Below are positions 52,150 to 63,289 of a DNA stretch of 64,000 bases, piece by piece. The first letter of the stretch is position 1, and every line of letters starts with the position of its first letter. The stretch spans positions 222,932 to 286,931 of the forward strand of contig SWDT01000183.1 of NCBI GenBank assembly GCA_009193035.1, in the 5' to 3' direction. A program made the translations under genes and the position numbers. The notes below the pieces were generated by a model. That model saw only the letters and a program-made list of their open reading frames with translations, had not been told where the DNA came from and searched no databases. This DNA is from Halicephalobus mephisto (Eukaryota; Nematoda; Chromadorea; Rhabditida; Panagrolaimidae).

Positions 52150-52600
52150 TAAAAAAGTAAAATTTTTTAAAATAAAAGTTTATAAAAAATCAACAATTAA
52201 AAATTTAAAAATTAAACTAATTTTAATAAATAAACTTTCGTTATATTTTTATTAAAATAAAAGTAATTTACATAATTTGTATATAAAATTTAAAATATTT
52301 TTTAATAAAAGTTTATAAAAAATTAACAATTAAAAATTTAAAAATTAAACTAATTTTAATAAATAAATTTTCGTTATATTTTTATTAAAATAAAAGTAAT
52401 TTACATAATTTGTATATAAAATTTAAAATATTTTTTAATACAAAAATCAAATTGAAAATTATCAATTTCAAAATTTAAAAAAAATATTTTTGATCGATTT
52501 TTATTCAAATAAGAATAATTGATATAAAAAGATATAAAAATCCAAGATAAAAGAAAATAATAAAAATATTTTGAAAAAAACAATCACGTCAATGGCTAGC
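52150..52600. repeat. 135-bp direct duplication in A/T-rich DNA
   Basis: TATAAAAAATCAACAATTAAAAATTTAAAAATTAAACTAATTTTAATAAATAAACTTTCG at 52180 is repeated near 52314, with the copies almost identical to position 52440. Confidence 0.8.
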
Positions 52601-52689
52601 GGTTGTGAAATTGAATCATACTGTTCGGAAATGTTTAAATGAATCACTTTTCGAAAAATTTCGGTCAAAATATGACGAAATAATTCGAA

Positions 52690-53285
52690 AAATTGTAAAA
52701 ATCCAAGATAAAAAAGATATAAAAATAATATTAAAAATTAAGAATTTTTAAACTCAAAAATAGTGACTGAAGTAAGTTAAATAAGTCACTATCCAAAATA
52801 TCTTAATTAAAAGTAAAAAATAATTTAAAAAATTATAAAACTTCTTAGATACATGTAATAATATTAAAAATTAAGAATTTTAAAACCCGAAAATAGTAAC
52901 TGAAATTTAATAATTTATTTTTTAAAATATCTCAAATAAAAATATAAAAATTAAGAATTTTAAAACCCGAAAATAGTGACTGAAGAAATTTAATAATTTA
53001 TTTTTTAAAATATCTCAAATAAAAATATAAAAAATTAAAAAGTCTAAAACCCGAAAATAGTGACTAAAGAAATTTAATAATTTATTTTTTAAAATATCTC
53101 AAATAAAAATATAAAAATTAAGAATTTTAAAACCCGAAAATAGTAACTGAAATTTAATAATTTATTTTTTAAAATATCTCAAATAAAAATTTTAAAATAT
53201 AAAAAATTAAAAAATCTAAAACCCGAAAATAGTGACTGAAGAAATTTAATAATTTATTTTTTAAAATATCTCAAGCGGAAACGGC
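52690..53285. repeat. ~85-bp tandem array (AAAACCCGAAAATAGTGACTGAAGAAATTTAATAATTTATT)
   Basis: Copies at about 52745 (diverged), 52882, 52963, 53045, 53130 and 53218, each followed by TTTTTTAAAATATCTCAAATAAAAAT. Confidence 0.85.
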
Positions 53286-53617
53286 TTCAATCAATTTAAA
53301 AGCCACGTTTGACGAGAAAAAACAAATGTTTGCCTCTGATCGGAGCAGTTGACGCATCCCTCCAGAATCTGCCGCCGGGATGAGAAAGACCAATATTTTT
53401 GAATTTGAGCGGAAACAGTTGATTGACTAGAAATGGCAACAAGAGGAAAAACACGGATGCATCGCAAAAGTGTCACTTTTTTTTCCAGAAAAATAATGAC
53501 ATTTTTTTTTTGAAGAAACATAAAAAATTTTTTTTTGACAAATTTGAAGTTTTGGGTAGGCACTTCGGGCTTTAAAGGAAAAAGCACTTGAATCGTCCAC
53601 TTGGAGAATTTCTGGCT
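53286..53617. other. Unique sequence downstream of a terminal exon
   Basis: Mixed sequence with poly-A/T runs near 53480-53540. A minus-strand frame (53587-53291) exists but is not convincing; it is probably 3' UTR or intergenic DNA. Confidence 0.35.
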
Positions 53618-53762
53618 TTAATCCTCGTCATCAAGTTTGGATTTTTTAAGCTTGGAACTGAGCTCAATTGGAGTCGAGAAAACACCAAAGCACTCCACTC
53701 GAGAGCTTTCCTGGGAAGTTTTGACCGGTTTTTTTGTTTTCAAAATAGGGGTACTATTAAGT
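53618..53762 (-). CDS. Terminal exon of an unidentified protein
   Basis: An ATTTTTAG acceptor at 53763-53765 (minus strand) is followed in phase 2 by LNSTPILKTKKPVKTSQESS, RVECFGVFSTPIELSSKLKK and SKLDDED with a TAA stop at 53620-53618. The charged, low-hydrophobicity tail is typical of a nuclear or cytoplasmic protein C-terminus. No upstream exon was found on the minus strand between 54.4 and 56.3 kb with confidence. The acceptor and the first 13 codons are copied four more times immediately upstream. Confidence 0.45.
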
Positions 53763-54345
53763 CTAAAAATTAAAATTGGAAATTGATTAAAAATTAAAAA
53801 TACAGTATTTACAGTAATCAATAAAATTATAAAGAAGATAAAATTGAAAGACCGGTTTTTTTTGTTTTCAAAAATAGGGGTACTATTAAGTCTAAAAATT
53901 AAAATTGGAAATTGATTAAAAATTAAAATTTAAAATTTTCTAGATTACTGTAGATACTGTAAGAAGATAAATTTGGAAAACCGGTTTTTTTGTTTTCAAA
54001 AATAGGGGTACTATTAAGTCTAAAAATTAAAATTGGAAATCAATTAAAAATTAAAAATACAGTATTTACAGTAATCAAGAAGATTTTAAAGAAGATAAAA
54101 TTGAAAGACCGGTTTTTTTTGTTTTCAAAAATAGGGGTACTATTAAGTCTAAAAATTAAAATTAGAAATTAATTGAAAATTAAAATTACAGTATCTACAG
54201 TAATCAAGAAGATAAACTTGGAAGACCGGTTTTTTTGTTTTCAAAAATAGGGGTATTATTAAGTCTAAAAAATTAAAATTAGAAATTAATTAAAATTACA
54301 ATATCTACAGTAATCAAGAAAATTTTTAAAAAAATAAGATTAAAG
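53723..54345. repeat. 127-bp tandem array containing a copied splice acceptor and exon start
   Basis: GACCGGTTTTTTTGTTTTCAAAA with the following TAGGGGTACTATTAAGTCTAAAAAT recurs at 53723, 53850, 53979, 54108 and 54224. The first copy is the 5' end of the terminal exon at 53618-53762; the other four are tandem copies of the exon start, acceptor and intron end. Confidence 0.88.
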
Positions 54346-54775
54346 AAAATGTTTTTTAAAAAAATAAAAATCCCATTGAATCTAAAAAATTTTAAAATTA
54401 GAAAGATTGTAAAAATTAAAACTACGATATTTAAAATGATTGAAAATTAAAATAAAAAATTTATTAAAAATAAAAGCTACAGTACCTGGAATAACTATGA
54501 ACTTCTCAAAAGGCCTAAAATCGGAATTTTTTGTTCCAAAAATCTGAATATTATTTAATATAAATTTTTAAATAAAAAATTTATTAAAATTCTAAATTAC
54601 AGTATTCAAAAATGTCGAAATTAAGGAAATTATATTCTTCACCAGCTTCGTTCATGGAAAAGTCACAAAAATTATAATTTTTTCTTAATTAAAATAAATC
54701 ACAAAAAAATTTTAAAAAATTGAAATATCGAGGTCCGAAAAATGGTCAACATTGAAAAAATCCAATTTTTAGGTA
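54346..54775. other. A/T-rich intergenic sequence
   Basis: No gene or clear repeat other than ATTAAAATTACAGTA motifs. Confidence 0.5.
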
Positions 54776-55290
54776 ACAATTGAATACACCTACTTGTCCA
54801 AATGTTGCGAGCAAGCTGCGTATTTTTATTCCGGAATTTTTATAAACGCAAACGTAGAAGTTTTGATCGATCTGTCAGCACATTGCGAGCAAGCTGGGGA
54901 TTTTGACATTGACCTACCTGAACGTTGCGAGCAAGCTGCGGATTTTTATTTCGACACTTTAATGTAAAATTACTAATCTGTCTGCCTGAACGTTGCAAGC
55001 AAGCTGCGGATTTTTATTTCAACTTTGATGTCGACTTAGTTGTTTAAACGTTGCGAGCAAACTGCGGATTTTTATTTCAACTTTGATGTCGACTTAGTTG
55101 TTTAAACGTTGCAAGCAAGCTGCGGATTTTTATTTCAACTTTGATGTCGACTTAGTTGTTTAAACGTTGCAGGCATATTGCAAATTTTACTTTGATTTTT
55201 AAATCTTTGCAAATGTAAACGTATAAATTTCAACTTACTTGCTTAAACGTTGCGAGCAGGCTGCAGATTTAATTTTGACTTTGACCTCGA
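54776..55290. repeat. 58-80 bp array of the AACGTTGCGAGCAAGCTGCGGA family
   Basis: The 22-bp core recurs at about 54800, 54880, 54921, 54989, 55047, 55105, 55162 and 55246, followed by TTTTTATTTCAACTTTGATGTCGACTTAGTTGTTTA. The three central units are almost identical with a 58-bp period. Confidence 0.88.
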
Positions 55291-55544
55291 CACTGGAAGC
55301 AATTCTCGACCGAATTAATCCAGTTACCTACGGATTTCTCCAAGGCACGATTGTTTTCATTTTTTACAGTATCCATTTTTTTATTTTTTAAATTGAATAT
55401 CCTTTAATCCAATAATCGTAATTGCTTTCAATATATCCTCCAAAAAACTCAACTTTGAAATGAAAAAGATAAAAATCTTTAATTTCAACGGAAGAAATAG
55501 GAAAAATAAAAGAATTTTCTTTCAAAATTTAAAAATCAAAAATG

Positions 55545-55895
55545 TAATCTACTTTGGCGAAATGTGAACGAACGATCATTCACATTTTGCCAAAAATAAA
55601 ATTTTTTAAATTTGAATTTTACCATTTGGCGTTTTGTTTTTTACGCCAAAATATCACTATTTTGAAATTTGGAAAGTTGTTAATTTTGGCGAAATGTGAA
55701 CAAACAATAATTCGCATTTTGCCAAAAATAAAATTTAAAAATTTGAATTTTACCATTTGGCGTTTTGTTCTGTATGCTAATTATGTTATTTATTATCAGT
55801 AAAAAATTAATTTTCAACTAAATGTGGACGAATGTTTATTCAAAATTTTCCAAAGTAGTTTATCCTAAAAATCTGAATTTCACCATTTGACGTTC
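55545..55895. repeat. ~130-bp tandem units with a 17-bp-arm hairpin
   Basis: Three units at 55551, 55685 and 55815 (third diverged). Each begins TTTGGCGAAATGTGAACGAA and is followed within 10 bp by the inverted TTCACATTTTGCCAAA, then TTTGAATTTTACCATTTGGCGTTTTGTT. Confidence 0.8.
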
Positions 55896-55959
55896 TGTTG
55901 CTTATATTAAAGTTTCATGTAGTTTTAAATTAATTAATTTTTAATAAAAAAATGGATAT

Positions 55960-56285
55960 TTGTTTGTATTTTATCAAAGAGAAATCCAGAACTCAGACGA
56001 AAGATCGACAACGCTGGAAGACGATTTGTGAAGACTCCGTGACCGCCACAGCACCAGAAGCAAGGATCCCTTACAATCCGAGGAGTCGTCTTCCTACTGC
56101 CACTAGAGCGAATAGATAAATAGATGGATTTTTCCAAAGTAGTTTATCCTAAAAATCTGCATGAGTGCTTGGGGAACACCCGGTGGTTTTTCTAAAGGAG
56201 CTTGGTCGCGGTGGTCCCCCGTCGGGAGTTGTTGTCTGATCCAGTTTTTCTCTTTCTTAATTTTTTCCACGCGTAATCCAGAAAA
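55960..56285 (+). promoter_or_regulatory. Upstream region of the EMC6 operon
   Basis: Unique, GC-richer sequence. Short open frames cross it on both strands (for example TATAPEARIPYNPRSRLPTA on the plus strand), but no start, splice or family evidence was found. A GTAATCCAG acceptor-like site lies 5 bp before the EMC6 ATG. Confidence 0.4.
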
Positions 56286-56660
56286 ATGGGTGAAAAGAAG
56301 TCCGACAAGCAGAACCAGATCGTGTATAGCGAATCAGCGATACGAAACAACTTTGCTGTTCTCGAATACTCCAGGACTTGTCAAGCCGCGGCCTGTGGCA
56401 TCGCTTCTGGAGCTCTCGGACTCACCGGAACTTGGGGATTTGTCTTTTACTTTATTTTTGTGCTTGTGCAGGTTAGTTTTCATATATGAAACTTTTTATG
56501 CAATTAATTTCAGGCGGTTTTTTGGGAATACAAGGCCGGGTTCCAGTGGCAGGACTTCTTCGCCAACAGATGGCTGTCCGTGACCCATTCCGTCGTCGGC
56601 GGACTGTTTACTTATATCCTTTTTTGGGTGTTTTTCTACGGAATGGTTTACGTTTATTAA
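56286..56660 (+). CDS. emc-6: ER membrane protein complex subunit 6 (EMC6/TMEM93)
   Basis: Two exons (56286-56471, 56514-56660) give 110 residues, exactly the human length. EMC6 is a membrane-embedded subunit of the ER membrane complex, which inserts tail-anchored and multipass proteins. Match to the family runs throughout: YSESAIRNNFAVLEYSRTCQ (human SEAAVRGNAAVLDYCRTS), ASGALGLTGTWGFVFYFIFV (first membrane segments), then WQDFFANRWLS and GGLFTYILFWVFFYGMVYVY (human [20 protein letters not shown]). The 42-nt intron is among the shortest here. It is the upstream member of an apparent two-gene operon. Confidence 0.96.
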
Positions 56661-56768
56661 GTCACTATTTGCGATAAAATAATTAATGTTTAATTTCGAG
56701 TTTATTTTGCGGTCGGAATTCCGTTTAATATTTTAACTTTTCGGTTTTTATATGGATTTTTGTGTAGG
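56661..56768 (+). promoter_or_regulatory. Intercistronic region with likely SL2 acceptor
   Basis: 108 bp between the EMC6 stop and the next ATG. It contains an AATAAT-type polyadenylation variant (56676-56690), a T-rich stretch and a TTTTTGTGTAG acceptor ending one base before the ATG. Spacing and order are those of a nematode operon with SL2 trans-splicing. Confidence 0.7.
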
Positions 56769-59700
56769 ATGAGCAATCAACTCGTGCAACAACTGGAAGA
56801 ACAACAAAAACAACTCCAACATTACGAAAGGAAGCTAAAAGATGTCGTCAGAGCTTACAAGAGCCTAGAAGCGGAGAAGAAGGCTCTAGAAGTTGCCCTG
56901 GAAGCCGTCAGTGGCAAGAATGGAGAATCCGCAACCCCTGATAAAGAACCTTCATCTGAACCAAAACCAGAAGCGACAGATGCGGAGAAAATTGAGTCTT
57001 TAAAACAAGCAATCGCGACATTGACGATCGAGAACAAGAAAAAAGAACTTGCTTTTCAAACCGACCGGAAGGCTTTATTAGTAAGTTCACTCTTGTTTTT
57101 TTGCATGAAACTAAAATCACGTGGAATTTAGCTGAATTTTGTTGAAATTTTAAAAGATCTAGGTAGAGATTTCGGCAGGTTTAATATTGCTATTTTTGGA
57201 CTTATGTATCTTATATAAGTTCTCCCATAGATGCAGAAAGAATTCAAATTGCTCAAGTGACTTTTGTGAATATGAATCTCTTGCGAATTAATATGTACAT
57301 ATATTTTTAGATGAACCCCCTGCGAATAAATTTCTGAATACCCTTGCGAATGAACCTATATATACTTTCTCAAAACTGATCCGTAAACTTTTGCGAATGA
57401 ATTTATATATACTTTCTCAAAACTGATTCTTAAACTTTTGCGAATGAATTTATATATACTTTCTCAAAACTGATTCTTAAACTTTTGCGAATGGATTTAC
57501 ATATACTTTCTCAAAACTGATCCTTAAACTTTTGCGAATGGATTTCTGAACAGCTGTAAATGAACCCCTTGCGAATAAATCCCTAAACTCTGTAGATGAA
57601 CTATATCATTTTTTCTGATTGATCATTGAACTACGATAATCTATCTAGTAAATCAATGGATTTTCGCTGACAACTTTCCTACGTTATTTTTGGTTTTTTT
57701 ATTTTATAATTTAGAAAATTTTTAGCAAAAAAATGAAGAACTTCAAGGACAACTGGAAAAATTGAAATCTATAAGTGATTCTCTGGTGTTACAGAAGAAA
57801 TTAAAAGAAAAATTGAAACAATCAGAAATAGAAAAAGAAAAAATGCTAGCAGATCACGGAGCTGTACTTGCTGAAATGCAGAATAGATATGCCAAGGAAA
57901 GAATTCACAGCGAACAAATGGAAAAACAAATAGCTGAATTGTATAAAAAAATCCAAAATAATGATGAAAATTTAAAAAAATTCAAAAAAATGGAAAAAGA
58001 AATCTCCGAATGGAAACAGAAAGCAGAAGGAACACCTTCAGTCAGAGTTCTGAGGGAGGAATTGGAAAATGCGAAAAAACAACATGCTCAAGATCTGGCG
58101 ACATTGACAGAAAGATATTCGAGAAATTCCAATCTTCGAGAGGATAAAGATGCGAGGATAGCTAATCTGGAACATAGAGTACAGGAATTGACGGAGGATA
58201 ATGTACAAATTATAAAAGAAAAAACAACTTTATTAAATGCTATAGATGAACTTGAAAAAAAATTGAATTTTTTAATGACTGAAAGTGAAAATTTGAAAAA
58301 AGCTCAAAGAAGATTGTCGATGGAAATTGATGAAGATACGTCTTTGGAACAGAAATTAGCAGAAGCTTATTCTGAAATTTTAAAACTGAATCCTCATTTT
58401 GATGTTTATGGTTAGTTTTTTAAATTTAAATACAGTAGAACTTGGATATAAGATATCCCTTGGAATCGGCCGAAGCCTATGTTATGAGAATGGATATATT
58501 ATAGTGGGGTAAATCTGAAGGTAGATTGACCAAATTCAGACCCTATGATATAACAAGAGATATGTTATAGCGGGAGTATCTGATATCCGAGTCCTATTGT
58601 ACAGTAGAACTTGGATATAAGATATCCCTTGGAATCGGCCGAAGCGAATATTATGAGAATGGATATGTTATAGCAGAGGTAAATCTAAAAGTAGATTAAT
58701 CAAATTCACTCATTCATACCGTATGCTATAGCGGGAGTATCTGATATCCGAGTTCTACTGTAATATTTTTTATTTAAATAAGAATTTTTGTAAATTTAAT
58801 ATTGTTATTTTTCGGACATGTTTATGGATATCCCTTGTGTAGGTTTTTCATAGATGTAGGGAAATTTTAATTTCTTAAGTAACTTTGAGTATAGAACCTT
58901 GGACCCCTTTATGGACGAATTTCTAAATATTCGTTTTGGCGTGATGTGGGATTTCTCTTCCGAGTATTTGTTCCAATTTTCGCACTTTAAAAATTAAAAA
59001 TTATTTTAAACAACTTTATACCTGTTATACAGTATTTTAAAAGTCGTTTTAGGTAGATTTCCATTTTTTACAGTTTTGGTATGGAATTTCAGATGTCTTT
59101 AAAATTCATAAATGGTCTTCAGAATCTTGGATTTTGAAGATTGACTTTTGGTTTTAAATTAAGGATATATAGATTTTACTACGTTATTGTAGGTGCTTTT
59201 TGTAGAATTCTAATTTTAGAATTGGAATATAAATGCTTGGGACAGAAACGTCACGTAGCCCTTTGTGAATGAATTGCTAAATTTCTTACGAATGAATCCC
59301 TAAACATCCTTTGTAGATGAATACTTAAACACCCTTGTGAATAAATATTTAAATATCCATAATAGAATTCAATTTCATAGAGATATAATTGTTTCTAGTT
59401 ATTGTAGAGATTAGTTTTCTTTGAGTTACTGTTCAGTAAACGATATTAGTTATAGATTAGCCTATAAACTTCTCACGAATAATTTTAAATAATTTTTGTA
59501 AATTTTTTTTGAGTGAACTTCCTAAATATTTTGGTAGATGGATTTTTGTTTTTTTTTTGTGAATGAATCCTTCAATATCATTTTGGAAATAATCCTCCAA
59601 ACACCTTATAAATAAATCTAAAAAACTTGTAAATTTTTTTTGAGTAAACTTTCCAAATATTTTGGTAGATGGATTTTTGAATATTTCCCTGTAGATGATC

Positions 59701-60821
59701 CCTTTTGCGAATGAATTTTTTCCTGATTGGATTATTCAATTTTAAAAAATAGTCAATTAACGAATTTTCGATGACAGTTTATCTACGTGATTTTTTGAGT
59801 TTTTTAATATACAATGAAGTTATGTGAGATAATCCTTTTTAATCTTCTCATTTTAGAATGTTTAAAATTGCCGTATCCTCGGTTGTCGGCGACACCTGAA
59901 CCTGGTTTGAAAATTTCCGAAAGTCAAAGTGGTTTGTCCGAATCAGAAAGTACATCTGGTCAATGTGGGACTTGTGAATCTGCTCAAAAAGATTTAACTT
60001 ATTTTAGAAATTTAATTAATCATTTACAAAAAAAATTAAAAACTTTAGAAAATAGTCATGAATTTATGAAAAAAGATCATGAACAAATAACAACGAATTT
60101 AAGAGAAAGAATTGCGGATTTAGAAATGGCTCAAGAAAAAACATATGCGAAATTAACGGCAGAAACTAAAAGGAAAATAACAGAATTGGAAGAAGAAATG
60201 GAAAAACAAAGACAAAGAATGATGGAAATTATTTCAGAAAAAGATAAAGAAATAGAAATAACAAAAAATAGTTTATTAAATTTATATAATCAACAATTAG
60301 ATCCTATTGATCCACCACAATGTAAATCTCCTGTAAGTAGAAGAAGTTCAACAATGAGGAAATCATGTGAAAGTATTAAAAGTGCAGCAACATTTCATTC
60401 GGAAGATAATGATTTTGTATCGCCTCCGGCACCTGTTTCGAGGTCTTTAAGTACTCATATGAATGAATCCAAAAATATTTTTTATGAACAAGAAATTTCG
60501 AGAAAAGAACAAGAAATTTCAGAATTACGACATATTATTAGGTTATCAGAAACGAAAATTAGGGAAATTGAACAAGCGTCGTTAACGAAGGATATACAGT
60601 ATCTCCAGATTGTGGAGACTTTGAAAGAAGAAATACGCGTTCTTGAAGGACGATTGACACTCCAGAAGTCAGAAGTGAATTTGGAATATTTGAGGAATGT
60701 TTTTATTCAACTTTTAAGTTCGACAAGTACTGTAAGTAGGAGACATATCCTGAAGGCAATGGGAACTGTGCTGAAATTAACCCCTGCGGAAATGAGGAAA
60801 GCAGATTCCTGGACTTCGTGA
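56769..60821 (+). CDS. gcc-1: GRIP-domain golgin, GCC1/GCC88-like
   Basis: Three exons (56769-57080, 57726-58410, 59857-60821) give 653 residues. Nearly all of the protein is predicted coiled coil, from QQLEEQQKQLQHYERKLKDV at the N-terminus to about residue 600, broken by acidic or Ser/Pro-rich linkers (DKEPSSEPKPEATDAEK; ESQSGLSESESTSGQCGTCE; PPAPVSRSLSTHMNES). The C-terminal 50 residues form a GRIP domain: VNLEYLRNVFIQLLSSTSTV with the conserved Tyr that contacts ARL1, then RHILKAMGTVLKLTP. GRIP golgins tether endosome-derived vesicles at the trans-Golgi. The length and N-terminus fit GCC1 better than GCC2 or golgin-245. Introns are large (645 and 1446 nt) and contain repeats and MITEs. 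AATAAA follows at 60925. Confidence 0.93.
57290..57560. repeat. ~58-bp tandem repeat in GCC1 intron 1
   Basis: Four copies of CTTTTGCGAATGAATTTATATATACTTTCTCAAAACTGATTC. Weaker TTGCGAATGAA motifs recur in intron 2 (59260-59720). Confidence 0.85.
58432..58761. mobile_element. Two head-to-tail MITEs with pogo/Tigger-like ends
   Basis: Elements at 58432-58600 and 58601-58761 each begin ACAGTAGAACTTGGATATAA and end with the inverted form (GATATCCGAGTTCTACTGT; the first copy has GTCCTATTGT). The outer ends are flanked by TA. Terminal inverted repeats CAGTAGAACYYGGATAT with TA target duplications are typical of non-autonomous pogo/Tigger-type Tc1-mariner elements. No transposase is present. They lie in intron 2 of GCC1. 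Confidence 0.8.
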
Positions 60822-60924
60822 ATTATTTTATTTTTTCGTATGTTGAAAGAAATAATCGAGAAAAATGCACAATGTAAAATTGGTTTTTTAACGGTGAATG
60901 ACTAAAAATGGTGCAATTTGTGAG

Positions 60925-60930
60925 AATAAA
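60925..60930 (+). terminator. Polyadenylation signal of GCC1
   Basis: AATAAA 104 nt after the stop codon, followed by a short T-containing element. Confidence 0.65.
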
Positions 60931-61029
60931 GATTATCCGAGTTTTCTTGTTGAAATTGGATTGATTCATAAGTAGAAGGTTGACTCTTGTGAAGTACCCC
61001 AAGGGACCCCCATTGCTGAGGAAACAAAA

Positions 61030-62525
61030 CTAAGCCTTGATGAACTTTTAGTTGAAGTTTATTGTTACGATAATTTTATAAAGTAATGTAATTTTAGTTA
61101 TTAAAAAAGTTAATTTTTTAAATAATTTTTTTTAATAATTTAAAAGTTTTTTTAATAATTTTAAAAATTTACTTTTTTTTAATAATTTAAATTTTTTTTA
61201 ATAATTTAAAAGTTTATTTTTTTTTTAAAATTTATTTTTTTTTAATAATTTTAAAAATTTATTTTTTTAAATAATTTTAAAAATTTGTTTTTTTTTAATA
61301 ATTTTAAAAATTTGTTTTTTTTTTAATAATTTTAAAAATTTATTTAAAAAAATATAATTATTAAAAGATTAATTTCCTAAAAAATATAATTATGAAAAAA
61401 TTGATTTTTTTATAATTATGTTTAGAAAAATAATAAAAAAAACATAACTGTAAAAAATAATTTTTTATAATGTTTGAAAAAATTATTTTTTTAAAAACAT
61501 GATTATAAAAAAATAATTTTAAAAAAAATGTTTAAAGAAAATAATTTTTTTAAATATAATTGTAGAAAATAATTTTTTTCGTAAATAATAATTATAAAAA
61601 ACGATTTTTTTAAAGAAAATTATTTTTTTCAATATTAAAAAATTTTTTTCGTAAATAATAATTATAAAAAACGATTTTTTTAAAGAAAATTATTTTTTTC
61701 AATATTAAAAAATTTTTTTCATAAATAATAATTATAAAAAACGATTTTTTTATTTTTTAAAGAAAATTACTTTTTTAAACACTGTAAAAATTCAATTTTT
61801 TATAATATAATTGTAAAAAAATTATTTTTTTGTAAATTATAATTATAAAAAATCAATTTTTTAAATTATAATTGTAAAAAAAATATTTTAAAAAATATAA
61901 TTGTAAAAAAATCAATTTTTTAAATATAATTGTAAAAAAATTATTTTTTTAAAATCTTTTTAAAGAAAATTATTTTTTTGTAAATTATAATTATAAAAAA
62001 TCAATTTTTTAAATATAATTGTAAAAAAATTATTTTAAAAAATATAATTATAAAAAAGTCAATTTTTAAATATAATTATAAAAAATCAATTTTTAAATAT
62101 AATTGTAAAAAAATTATTTTAAAAAGTATAATTATGAAAAATCAATTTTTTAAATTATAATTGTAAAAAAATCAATTTTTTAAATATAATTGTAAAAAAA
62201 TTATTTTTTTAAAATCTTTTTAAAGAAAATTATTTTTTTGTAAATTATAATTATAAAAAATCAATTTTTTAAATATAATTGTAAAAAAATTATTTTAAAA
62301 AATATAATTATAAAAAAGTCAATTTTTAAATATAATTATAAAAAATCAATTTTTAAATATAATTGTAAAAAAATTATTTTAAAAAGTATAATTATGAAAA
62401 ATCAATTTTTTAAATTATAATTATAAAAAAATCAATTTTTTAAATATAATTGTAAAAAAATTATTTTCCTAAATTATAATTATAAAAAATTATTTTTCTT
62501 TAAAAAGTTGTAATTTTGTAGTCAT
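61030..62525. repeat. A/T arrays with a 260-bp near-perfect tandem duplication
   Basis: Built from TATAATTGTAAAAAAATTATTTTTTTAAA units. The block 61901-62160 is repeated at 62161-62420 with almost no differences (for example both contain AAATCTTTTTAAAGAAAATT at the same offset). No gene. Confidence 0.88.
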
Positions 62526-63050
62526 GTGATCTTAATCGAATTTTTTTATCCATTGCGTGTCCATTGTTGATTTTGGAAAATAATTTTAATCTTACTTTAG
62601 TAATAGTATCCGTTTCCTAAGAATTGTTTTCAAATATGTTTGTCTTTTTGAGTATTTTTAATTTTTTAAATTTATAAATTATTTCAAAAGTGTACAGAAA
62701 AAATTTTTTTAAATTAAAAAAAATCGAAATTTTTAAAAATGTTCAAAAAATTAAAAAATTTTTGATTTCTTTTAAAATTTATAATTTTCGAATTTTTGAT
62801 TTTTTAAATTTTATAATTTTTATAATTTTTAAATTTTTTGATTTTTTTTAATTTTATAATTTTTAAAATTTTTGATTTTTTGAATTTTTATAATTTTTGA
62901 ATTTTTTGATTTTTTTGAATGTGTAAAATTAGTGATTTTTACATTTTTGAAATTATTTTTTTTTGAATTTTTACATTTTTAAAATTTTTTTGAATGATAA
63001 ATTTGCATTTATTTTTTTAAAGAAAATTACTGTAGTTGTTGTTTAGGCAA
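62526..63050. other. A/T-rich intergenic DNA ahead of the last exon
   Basis: Short unique patch to 62640, then TTTTTGAATTTTTATAATTTTT repeats. It ends in TTGTTGTTTAG (63042-63044), an acceptor-like site before the last coding-like exon. Confidence 0.5.
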
Positions 63051-63065
63051 AAGTTCAGCCGTATT

Positions 63066-63287
63066 ATGTTCAACTTTGTCCAGGCCAGATTAATCCTCGA
63101 CTGGCCACTTGCAGAACAGACAAGCCATCCAGCTGATCCGATACCTGTGAAAATGGATCCCGACAAGAAAAACTTGAAAATTAAGAAATCGAAAAAAGAC
63201 AACCTCCAGAAGGAGAGACGACGCCGGAGGGCAAAGCAGGGTTATCTCCATTTTTATGAAAATTCAGTCGGTTTAATTTTTATTTAA
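63066..63287 (+). CDS. Probable first exon of an unidentified gene, right edge
   Basis: Behind a GTTGTTTAG acceptor, an ATG at 63066 opens a frame reading MFNFVQARLILDWPLAEQTS, HPADPIPVKMDPDKKNLKIK and KSKKDNLQKERRRRRAKQ, a strongly basic segment. It stays open to a stop at 63285-63287, but the last residues (YLHFYENSVGLIFI) look intronic, so a donor near AAGCAGG/GTTATC (63240) is likely. The start may instead be the second Met (MDPDKKN, 63150). If spliced, the gene continues beyond the right edge. No family recognised. Confidence 0.4.
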   Translation: MFNFVQARLILDWPLAEQTSHPADPIPVKMDPDKKNLKIKKSKKDNLQKERRRRRAKQGYLHFYENSVGLIFI

Positions 63288-63289
63288 AA

